DNA of 46,217 nt from DAIMZM01 sp036733985 (GTDB lineage Bacteria > Bacillota > Dehalobacteriia > UBA4068). Positions 39,740-46,217 of this stretch are shown one piece after another. The stretch lies in the NCBI GenBank assembly GCA_036733985.1, contig DAIMZM010000005.1, positions 1 to 46,217 of the forward strand, given 5' to 3'. Every line of letters starts with the position of its first letter. The stretch's first letter is position 1. Both the position numbers and the translations under genes were made by a program. Below the pieces are notes generated by a model that ran no database searches, was not told the DNA's origin, and saw only the letters and a program-made list of their open reading frames with translations.

Positions 39740-40487
39740 CGACGGCGTGGAAGCCCAGGGCTTAGCTGTTCTGGCCGGCGCGCTGAAAGAGATTGCCGAG
39801 ATTTATGTGGCAGCCCCCTGCCAGGAGCAAAGCGGCGTGGGCCACGGCCTCACCGTGCATCTGCCCATCCGGGCCCGGACCCTGTCCTGGCCGGGTATTG
39901 CCGAAAAGGTCTGGGCCATTTCCGGCACGCCCGCGGACTGCGTCAAGCTGGCCCTGGAAGCCCTGATGCCCTGCCGCCCGGATCTGGTGGTTTCCGGCAT
40001 CAACCACGGGCCCAATCTGGGCACGGATATCATCTATTCCGGTACCGTGGCCGGGGCTATGGAAGGCTATCTGAACGGTGTGACGTCTATTGCCATTTCC
40101 GTTACCGGCAGCGCCCGGCGGCAGAAATCCGGCAATTTCCCCCTGGCCGGCAAGGTGGCGGCGGAATACTGCCAAAAGCTGTACCGGGCCCAGCTGCCCA
40201 ACCGCATGCTGCTGAACATCAATGTGCCCGGGGACCGGGACGACCAGGTCAAGGGCATTGTTAACGCGCCGATGGGATGGCGCTGGTACACCGACGCCTA
40301 TGACCACCGGGTGGATCCCATGGGCAAGGACTATTACTGGCTCCAGGGCCAGCTGGACGATCCGGATGAAGGCCTGCATACGGATGTGGAGATGTCCAAT
40401 GCGGGCTATATCACCGTGACGCCGCTGCAATTCAATCTGACCGACCGGGAAGCCTTGCGCCGGATGGACGAGGGGCAGCTGTTTTAA
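39717..40487 (+). CDS. surE: 5'/3'-nucleotidase SurE
   Basis: A 256-residue SurE, a metal-dependent nucleoside-monophosphate phosphatase used in stress and stationary phase. The N-terminal MKILVTNDDG carries the metal ligands D8 and D9; QEQSGVGHG supplies the serine, and SGINHGPNLGTD the asparagine ligand. The gene starts inside lepB (23-base overlap) and runs four bases into the convergent spoVB gene. The start is fixed by the conserved N-terminus. Confidence 0.95.
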   Translation: MKILVTNDDGVEAQGLAVLAGALKEIAEIYVAAPCQEQSGVGHGLTVHLPIRARTLSWPGIAEKVWAISGTPADCVKLALEALMPCRPDLVVSGINHGPNLGTDIIYSGTVAGAMEGYLNGVTSIAISVTGSARRQKSGNFPLAGKVAAEYCQKLYRAQLPNRMLLNINVPGDRDDQVKGIVNAPMGWRWYTDAYDHRVDPMGKDYYWLQGQLDDPDEGLHTDVEMSNAGYITVTPLQFNLTDREALRRMDEGQLF

Positions 40488-41995
40488 GCCCGCAGCTTTA
40501 AGCCGCCGTTCAGCCAGAGGATCAGGAAATAGACCGCCGCCATTGCCGCCATCCGCTGCAGGGCGGCGGTTATGGTTAGGGCCGGGCTGACCAGGCCGCT
40601 GATAGGCAGGGCCCAGGCGGCCAGGGCCGCCCCGGCCGCCGCCGGCAGGGGACGGCCCAGCAGCCGCTTCCAGGGCAGGGCTTGCCGGCCGGCTTTGTTC
40701 AGGCTCTGTAAATTCAGCAGGAAGCCGGCCAGCCAGGCCAGATCCGCCGCCACTGCCGCGCCGAGGATGCCCAGATTGGGCAAAGGCGTCAGCAGCCAGA
40801 TGGCGGCCAGCATGATCAGGCCGGCGGCGATATTGTTGAACAGCAATTCCCGCACCCGGCCCAGGCCTTGGAGGATGCCGGTCAGGGTGATCTGCAGGTA
40901 GAGGAAGCAGCCGCCGACAGTCAGCACCCGCAGGATGGGGGCTGCCGGGGCATTGTCGAAGATCAGCGTGCATAAGCCGCCTGCTTCGGTGAACAATATC
41001 AGCATACCCGGCAGGGTAAAGACAATGGTGGCGTAGAGGGCTTCGGTGATCCGCTTTTTCAGCAGGGGCCGGCCCTGCTCCTGCAGCCGCAGGCTTTCCG
41101 CCACGGTGGGCAGTACGGAGACGGAAAGGGCGGCGGTGAACACCCCGGGCAAATGGAGCAGGGACAGGGCCACGCCGGAAAAGCGGCCGTAGATCTCCGT
41201 GGCGGCCCGCATCTCCCAGCCGGCCTGCTGCAGGCAGAAAGGGATCAGGAAAGCCTGCAACATCATAATGGCGCTGGTGGCCAGGCGGCCGGCAGTCAGG
41301 GGCAGGCCGTAGCCTAAGAGCTCCCGGGCCGGGCGCAGCAATTCCCGCCAATTTTGGCCGGGGGGCGGCGGTTCCTGACGCTTTAGCCGCTGCCAGGTGA
41401 GGAGGAGATAGGCAAAGCCGGCCCCTTCCCCCACCACGGTGGCCAGGGTCACGGCGCTGACCGCGCTTTCCAGCCCTAAGGGCAGCAACTTCAGGGTCAG
41501 CCAGAGCCCAGCCAGCACCCGGGCCACCTGCTCGATATTCTGGCTCATGCCGATGGCGGAAATGATGCGGCGGCCCTGGAACAGGCCGCGGAAGGCCGAA
41601 GCCACGCTGATGATCAGCACCGCCGGCAGCACCGCTTGGAAGCAGAGGAGGATGCGGGGATCCGGGGCTAAGTAGGCCACCAGCAGGGGCGCCAGGAGAT
41701 AGGCACAGCCGGTGATCAACAGGCCGGTACAGGCCAGCATCAGCAAACCGGCCCGGAAATAGGTATAAGCCTGGCCTTTGCCCGCGGCGCTGAACTGGGC
41801 GATGGCGGTTTGCACGCCGCAGCCTGCCAGCACCAGCAAAAAGCTGAACAGGGGGGAGACCATTTCCACCAGCCCCATGCCTTCGGTGGTGAGCAGCCGC
41901 ACCAGGGCCACCCGGTAAGCAAAGCCCAGGCCCTTGACGAAGATATTGGAGATCAGGAGCAGCACGGTGCCCCGGAAGAGGCTTTGTTTTTTCAT
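40484..41995 (-). CDS. spoVB: Stage V sporulation protein B / MurJ-like lipid flippase
   Basis: A 503-residue polytopic protein of the MVF/MOP exporter superfamily with about 14 hydrophobic segments. The N-terminus MKKQSLFRGTVLLLISNIFVKGLGFAYRVALVRLL and the PLFSFLLVLAGCGVQTAIAQ block match SpoVB, which is needed for spore cortex synthesis and probably flips lipid-linked precursors. Housekeeping MurJ/YtgP-like paralogues are similar, so the sporulation role depends on the best-match subgroup. Its 3' end overlaps surE by four bases. A promoter is expected in the 118 bases shared with the EF-G gene, but none stands out. Confidence 0.85.
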   Translation of the reverse strand: MKKQSLFRGTVLLLISNIFVKGLGFAYRVALVRLLTTEGMGLVEMVSPLFSFLLVLAGCGVQTAIAQFSAAGKGQAYTYFRAGLLMLACTGLLITGCAYLLAPLLVAYLAPDPRILLCFQAVLPAVLIISVASAFRGLFQGRRIISAIGMSQNIEQVARVLAGLWLTLKLLPLGLESAVSAVTLATVVGEGAGFAYLLLTWQRLKRQEPPPPGQNWRELLRPARELLGYGLPLTAGRLATSAIMMLQAFLIPFCLQQAGWEMRAATEIYGRFSGVALSLLHLPGVFTAALSVSVLPTVAESLRLQEQGRPLLKKRITEALYATIVFTLPGMLILFTEAGGLCTLIFDNAPAAPILRVLTVGGCFLYLQITLTGILQGLGRVRELLFNNIAAGLIMLAAIWLLTPLPNLGILGAAVAADLAWLAGFLLNLQSLNKAGRQALPWKRLLGRPLPAAAGAALAAWALPISGLVSPALTITAALQRMAAMAAVYFLILWLNGGLKLRA

Positions 41996-42113
41996 ACTAT
42001 CAATCCTATGCGGGCAGGTAAAAATTTTTTCCCCAAAAAAGGGTTTTGATAGGTGGCATGTAATATATATTAGTTGGAATATAAGCTATTAATGCTGTTA
42101 AGGAGGATATTAT

Positions 42114-44150
42114 ATGAAGGTTTATCCGTCTGCAAAGGTACGCAACGTTGGCATTGTCGGTCACCAGGGCTCCGGCAAGACCTCCCTCACCGAGGCTCTG
42201 GTTTTCAATACCGGCGTCACCAACCGCCTGGGCAAAGTGGAGGACGGCAATACCGTGGCCGATTACCATCCGGAGGAATTGAAGCGTAAAAGCACGGTCA
42301 ATACCTCTCTGGTAGCTTGCGAGTGGCGGGATCATAAAATAAATGTTCTGGATGTGCCCGGCTTCTCCGATTTCTTCGGCGAAGTGGTCAGCACCCTCCG
42401 GGTAGCGGATTCCCTGGTCATGGTGGTGGACGCGGTGGGCGGCGTGGAAGTCAGCACGGAACTGATCTGGGAACAGGCGGACGCGGCCAATATCCCCCTG
42501 ATCGGCTTCATCAATAAGCTGGACCGGGAAAACGCTGATTTTGAGCGCACCGTTGACGATATGCAGGCTAAGCTGACCCGGCAGATCGTGCCGGTACAGG
42601 TGCCCATCGGCAAAGAAGCCGGCTTCAGCGGCCTGGTGGATCTGATCTCCTTAAAGGCATATAAATACGAAAACGGCAAAAGCGCGGAAATCCCCCTGCC
42701 GGCTGAGCTGAAAGACGAGGTTGAGCATTACCGGGAAATGATGATCGAAGCCGCTGCCGAAGGCGACGACGACATCACCATGAAATTCCTGGACGGCGAG
42801 GAGCTGACCACTGAGGAAATCATCCTGGGCCTGAAGGAAGGCGTCAAACAGGCCAAGGTGGTGCCGGTGCTGGTGGGTTCCGCCACCAGGAATCTGGGCG
42901 CGGACAAGCTGCTGGATCTGCTGGTAGACTATGCGCCGGATCCGCTGAACAAACTCGCTGCCGACGCGGTCAAAGGCCCTGCCGCGGCCCTGGTATTCAA
43001 GACCCTGGCCGACCAGTTCGTGGGCCGCATCAGCCTGTTCAAGGTCTTTTCCGGCAGCATCAAGGGGGATACCACCCTTTATAATGCCAATAAAGAAACG
43101 GATGAAAAGATCGCCCAGCTCAGCACCTTGCAGGGCAAAACCGCTGTGCCCCTGCCCGAATTCCAGCTGGGGGATATCGGCACCGTGAGCAAGCTGGCTT
43201 CCACGGTCACCGGGGATACCCTGACCACCAAGGACAGCGGCATCGTGCTTCCGGGCATTGATTTTGCCGAGCCCACCCTGACCGTGGCCATTGTGCCCCG
43301 GACCAAGGCGGACGAGGATAAGCTGGGCAATGCCATCAACCGCATCCTGGAAGAAGACCCCTGCCTGCGTTATGAAAAGAACGCCGCCACCCGCCAGACC
43401 CTGATCACCGGCGTGGGTGAAGCCCATATCAATATCATCATCGACCGCCTTTCCCGCAGATACGGCGCGGAAGTGGATCAGGTGGAGATGAAGGTGCCCT
43501 ACCGGGAATCCATCCGCGGCAGCGCCCAGGGCGTGGAAGGCAAGCATAAGAAGCAAAGCGGCGGCCACGGCCAGTACGGCCATGTGAAGATCGATATTGC
43601 TTACGACCCGGACAATGAATTCTTCTTTGAGGAGAAGATTTTCGGCGGTTCCGTGCCCAAGCAGTATATCCCCGCTGTGGAAAAGGGTATGCGGGAATCC
43701 ATGGCGGAAGGCGTTTTGGCCGGTTTCCCCGCCACCAGTATCCATATTACCCTGGTGGACGGCTCTTACCATGATGTGGACTCCAGCGAAATGGCCTTCA
43801 AGATTGCGGCCAACCTGGCTTTCAAGAAAGCCTGCGAACAGGCTAAGCCCATCCTGCTTGAACCGGTAATGGATGTGGATATCCTGGTGCCGGATCAGTT
43901 CATGGGCGACATCATGAGCGATATGAATACCAAGCGGGGCCGGATCATGGGCATGGAGAAACATGGTAGCCGCCAGCTGATCCACGCCCAGGCGCCCCTT
44001 TCGGAAATGAACCGCTACAGTATTGATTTGAAGTCCATCACCCAGGGCCGGGGCAAATTCACCATGAAGTTTGCCCGCTATGAAGAAGTGCCCGGTAATA
44101 TCACGGAAAAAGTAGTGGCTGCCGCCAAAGCGGAAAAAGAGAGCGAGTAA
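42114..44150 (+). CDS. fusA: Elongation factor G-like GTPase (EF-G paralogue)
   Basis: A 678-residue translational GTPase with EF-G domain order. G1 is GHQGSGKT (16-23), G3 DVPGFSDF, G4 NKLD, then domains II, III, IV (QYGHVKIDIAYD) and V (IMSDMNTKRGRIMGMEKHG). It differs from canonical EF-G: switch I lacks the RGITI block and reads KRKSTVNTSLVACEW, and the G3 is DVPGFSDF where EF-G has DTPGHVDF, so the catalytic histidine is replaced by phenylalanine. This is the EF-G-like/FusA2 group, of uncertain function, not the tufA-linked factor. GGAGG precedes the ATG. It is monocistronic. Confidence 0.88.
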   Translation: MKVYPSAKVRNVGIVGHQGSGKTSLTEALVFNTGVTNRLGKVEDGNTVADYHPEELKRKSTVNTSLVACEWRDHKINVLDVPGFSDFFGEVVSTLRVADSLVMVVDAVGGVEVSTELIWEQADAANIPLIGFINKLDRENADFERTVDDMQAKLTRQIVPVQVPIGKEAGFSGLVDLISLKAYKYENGKSAEIPLPAELKDEVEHYREMMIEAAAEGDDDITMKFLDGEELTTEEIILGLKEGVKQAKVVPVLVGSATRNLGADKLLDLLVDYAPDPLNKLAADAVKGPAAALVFKTLADQFVGRISLFKVFSGSIKGDTTLYNANKETDEKIAQLSTLQGKTAVPLPEFQLGDIGTVSKLASTVTGDTLTTKDSGIVLPGIDFAEPTLTVAIVPRTKADEDKLGNAINRILEEDPCLRYEKNAATRQTLITGVGEAHINIIIDRLSRRYGAEVDQVEMKVPYRESIRGSAQGVEGKHKKQSGGHGQYGHVKIDIAYDPDNEFFFEEKIFGGSVPKQYIPAVEKGMRESMAEGVLAGFPATSIHITLVDGSYHDVDSSEMAFKIAANLAFKKACEQAKPILLEPVMDVDILVPDQFMGDIMSDMNTKRGRIMGMEKHGSRQLIHAQAPLSEMNRYSIDLKSITQGRGKFTMKFARYEEVPGNITEKVVAAAKAEKESE

Positions 44151-44161
44151 GCGGTTCTGCG

Positions 44162-44197
44162 GAGGGCGGAAGCATGTGCTTTCGCCCTCTTTTTTTA
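44162..44197 (+). terminator. Terminator of the EF-G paralogue
   Basis: A 13-bp stem including a G-T pair (44162-44174 with 44177-44189), a very short loop and eight T. Confidence 0.92.
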
Positions 44198-44217
44198 TAT
44201 ACGGAAGGAGGCGGCCT

Positions 44218-45153
44218 ATGTTGGTTTACAGCTTAAAACGCCTGGCCCTGGCCCTGCTGACGGTGCTGGCCGCGGCCTTCCTGACCTTTTGGCTGATGAA
44301 CGCCATTCCCGGCAGCCCCTTTTACAGTGAAAAATACCAGACTCCGGCGGTGGTGGCTGAGCTGGAGGCCAAATACGGCCTGGATCAGCCTCTGCTCAAG
44401 CGGTTTGTTACTTATATTTCCGGCTATGCCCAGGGGGATATGGGCGTCTCCCTGAAAATGCAGAAAGGCCGCCCGGTGGCGGAGATCATCCGGGAAAAGC
44501 TGCCCCTTTCCGCCGGCTTGGGCCTGCTGTCCCTGGCCTGGGCTTTAGCGGCCGGCGTCTTGCTGGGTATGGTTGCCGCCTGTGGGCGGGGCGGCTGGGC
44601 CGACGCTTTGCTCCGGACTTTTGCCACCCTGGGCGTGGCGGTGCCCGGCTTTGTGCTGGCCGCCCTGCTTTTGCTGCTGTTCGGCGTGGTTTTAAAAATC
44701 CTGCCCACCTGGGGCCTGATGACCTGGCAATCTTATCTCCTGCCCAGCCTGGCCCTGGGGCTGTATCCCATGTGCTATATTTTACGCCTGACCCGGGCTT
44801 CCATGCTGGAAACCCTGGGGCAGGCCTATATCCAGGCCGCCAGGCTCCGGGGCCTGGATAGAGGCAGGCTGCTGTTCAAGCATGCCCTCCGGGGCGCGAT
44901 CCTGCCGGTGCTGACCTATTCCGGGCCTTTGACCGCTTATCTGATCACCGGCAGCTTTGTGGTGGAGAGCGTGTTCAGCATCCCCGGCCTGGGCCGCTTT
45001 TATGTCCAGAGCGTCCTGGCCCGGGATTATCCCCTGATCATGGCCACTACCATCCTGCTGGCCGCCGTCCTGGTGCTTATGGTTTTGCTGGTGGATATCC
45101 TTTACCACTTTGTGGATCCCCGGATCAAGCTGTCCCAGGGAGGCGCGCCATGA
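44218..45153 (+). CDS. oppB: Oligopeptide/nickel-type ABC transporter permease (OppB-like)
   Basis: A 311-residue inner-membrane permease of the Opp/Dpp/Nik family. The N-terminal helix with FLTFWLMNAIPGSPF, the conserved LEAKYGLDQPLLKRFVTYI loop and the EAA-type loop AARLRGLDRGRLLFKHALRGAILPVLTY, followed by FVVESVFSIPGLGRFYV, are all diagnostic. ATG 44218 follows AAGGAGG; an upstream in-frame ATG lies in the terminator. The last four bases overlap the next permease (ATGA). The substrate (oligopeptide, dipeptide or metal) needs the binding protein, which is beyond the window. Confidence 0.9.
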   Translation: MLVYSLKRLALALLTVLAAAFLTFWLMNAIPGSPFYSEKYQTPAVVAELEAKYGLDQPLLKRFVTYISGYAQGDMGVSLKMQKGRPVAEIIREKLPLSAGLGLLSLAWALAAGVLLGMVAACGRGGWADALLRTFATLGVAVPGFVLAALLLLLFGVVLKILPTWGLMTWQSYLLPSLALGLYPMCYILRLTRASMLETLGQAYIQAARLRGLDRGRLLFKHALRGAILPVLTYSGPLTAYLITGSFVVESVFSIPGLGRFYVQSVLARDYPLIMATTILLAAVLVLMVLLVDILYHFVDPRIKLSQGGAP

Positions 45154-46217
45154 ATAAAGCCCGGCCCCGGCCTTTCCAGGTGAACAGCCCAGGCTTTGCC
45201 GTTCCCGGTTATCAGGCGGATGATTTTCTCCCCGCTGACCCGGCGTTGCTGGCTGCCGCGGCCCAGGACCGGCAGGGGACGGCCCGCCGCGGCTTGCTCC
45301 GGCGGCTGCTCCGCAGTAGCCAGGCCCTGTCCGGCCTGATCCTGCTGACCCTCCTGCTGCTGCTGGCCTTTATCCTGCCGCTGCTGATTCCTTATCCGTA
45401 TGATCAGCAGATCCGGGGCGCAAATAATCTGCCGCCCCTGGGCCAAACAGCTCAGGAAGCGGAGCTTCTGGCGGCAGGGGGCAGGGCCTGCCCCCATTTT
45501 TTGGGCTGCGACGGCCTGGGCCGGGATTATTTGGTACGGCTGCTCTACGGGGCCCGGATCTCCCTGCTGGTGGGCCTCGCCGCTTCCCTGGCCGTACTGG
45601 TGATCGGCGCCTTGCTGGGGGCAATAGCCGGCTGGCTGGGGGGACGGGTGGATGCGCTGCTGATGCGCCTGGCGGATCTGCTTTCCATTGTGCCGGATAT
45701 CCTGGTGGTGGTGCTGCTCCAGGTGGTGCTGGAAGCGCCCCTCCGCCAGCTCCTGGGCCGGGGCGCTGTACCGGCGGCCTTGGGCAGCGGCCTGGCCAGC
45801 ATGTTCATCACCTTTGCCCTGCTGTATTGGGTGGGCATGGCCCGGCTGGTCCGGGGCCAGGTGCTGCGCTTGAAGCAGCAGGATTTTGTCCTGGCCGCCC
45901 AGGCTTTGGGCAGCAACAGCAGCCGGATCATCCGCCGGCATCTGCTGCCCAACTGCGCCGGGGAAATTATTGCCCTAGCCTGCCTGCAGCTGCCCGGCGC
46001 CATCTTCCTGGAATCGGTTTTGAGCTTCCTGGGCCTGGGCGTAGCCCCGCCTTTGGCTTCTCTGGGCTCCCTGGCCGCAGACGCCCTGGGCGGTATTTAT
46101 ACCTATCCTTACCGGCTGCTGGCCACAGCGCTGCTGCTGACCCTGATCGTCCTGGCCTTTAATCTGCTGGGCGACGGCCTCCGGGATGTGCTGGACCCCA
46201 AAACGGAACAGGGGGCA
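45150..46217 (+). CDS. oppC: Oligopeptide-type ABC transporter permease (OppC-like), 3' partial
   Basis: The second permease of the Opp/Dpp system; the frame is open to the end of the window (356 codons), so the C-terminus is missing. After a soluble N-terminal region of about 60 residues and a first membrane helix (about 61-80) come HFLGCDGLGRDYLVRLLYGARISLLVG split by the family turn, then the EAA-type loop AAQALGSNSSRIIRRHLLPNC and LESVLSFLGLGVAPP. The long N-terminus is typical of OppC. It is coupled to oppB by the ATGA overlap. ATPase and binding-protein genes are expected downstream. Confidence 0.9.
   Translation, partial: MNKARPRPFQVNSPGFAVPGYQADDFLPADPALLAAAAQDRQGTARRGLLRRLLRSSQALSGLILLTLLLLLAFILPLLIPYPYDQQIRGANNLPPLGQTAQEAELLAAGGRACPHFLGCDGLGRDYLVRLLYGARISLLVGLAASLAVLVIGALLGAIAGWLGGRVDALLMRLADLLSIVPDILVVVLLQVVLEAPLRQLLGRGAVPAALGSGLASMFITFALLYWVGMARLVRGQVLRLKQQDFVLAAQALGSNSSRIIRRHLLPNCAGEIIALACLQLPGAIFLESVLSFLGLGVAPPLASLGSLAADALGGIYTYPYRLLATALLLTLIVLAFNLLGDGLRDVLDPKTEQGA

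Noticed and set aside
39762..41351. Open frame of 529 codons on the minus strand crossing surE and spoVB
   Set aside because: It overlaps two real genes and is Pro/Arg/Gly-rich low-information sequence, a shadow of GC-rich third positions.
42651..43985. Open frame of 444 codons antisense to the EF-G paralogue
   Set aside because: Shadow frame without a start context or domain.
1..46217. CRISPR arrays, insertion sequences, prophage
   Set aside because: No regularly spaced repeats, transposase, integrase or phage structural genes were seen on either strand.

Overview
The window looks like the chromosome of an anaerobic, endospore-forming Firmicute (Clostridia or Negativicutes grade; the sequence does not decide which). 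Sporulation is indicated by an alpha/beta-type small acid-soluble spore protein (1621-1854), a SpoVB flippase (40484-41995) and a 30-residue SpoVM-like ORF (37934-38026). Anaerobic metabolism is indicated by a ferredoxin-dependent 2-oxoacid oxidoreductase, a biotin-dependent methylmalonyl-CoA decarboxylase, a PPi-type phosphofructokinase and an Etf/acyl-CoA dehydrogenase set. Most genes have strong GGAGG ribosome sites, and DnaD/DnaI-type replication proteins fit Firmicutes. Third codon positions are GC-rich, which creates many long antisense shadow ORFs that were discarded.

Layout. 1-2553: end of a kor operon, SASP and a DUF134 regulator. 2564-18829: an accessory-looking metabolic island. 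On the minus strand it has two paralogous LysR regulators and a BMP-type ABC transporter (ATPase, two permeases, lipoprotein). On the plus strand it has a YqhD/BdhA-type alcohol dehydrogenase and an aldehyde dehydrogenase, then a second cluster of acyl-CoA dehydrogenase, EtfB, EtfA, ADP-forming acyl-CoA synthetase and an enoyl-CoA hydratase-family protein. The two divergent operons start from a mirrored pair of near-identical 64-bp promoter/operator elements (9574-9637 and 9915-9978).

19079-25509: CPBP protease, cyclophilin, copper ATPase, PPi-PFK, MATE transporter, and tRNA-Pro/tRNA-Gln from a consensus promoter. 25752-31214: beta-CASP nuclease, DnaD, DnaI-like loader, HAD phosphatase, nitrilase-family amidase, SH3 lipoprotein and tRNA-Arg. 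31460-34244: mce-mmdA-mmdD-mmdC, without mmdB. 34602-38389: Lrp regulator behind a 40-bp palindrome, exonuclease-DinG helicase, spoVM and a TIGR04086 membrane protein. 38532-46217: folE-lepB-surE, spoVB (convergent), an EF-G paralogue and the start of an oligopeptide-type ABC permease pair.

The most interesting system is the 2.5-18.8 kb island. Its enzymes can be ordered as alcohol -> aldehyde -> acid -> acyl-CoA, followed by hydration/dehydration and an Etf-linked acyl-CoA oxidoreductase step. One reading that uses every enzyme is 1,3-propanediol -> 3-hydroxypropionate -> 3-hydroxypropionyl-CoA -> acryloyl-CoA -> propionyl-CoA, which would connect with the methylmalonyl-CoA genes elsewhere in the window. 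The substrate is inference; gene content and promoter symmetry are seen directly.
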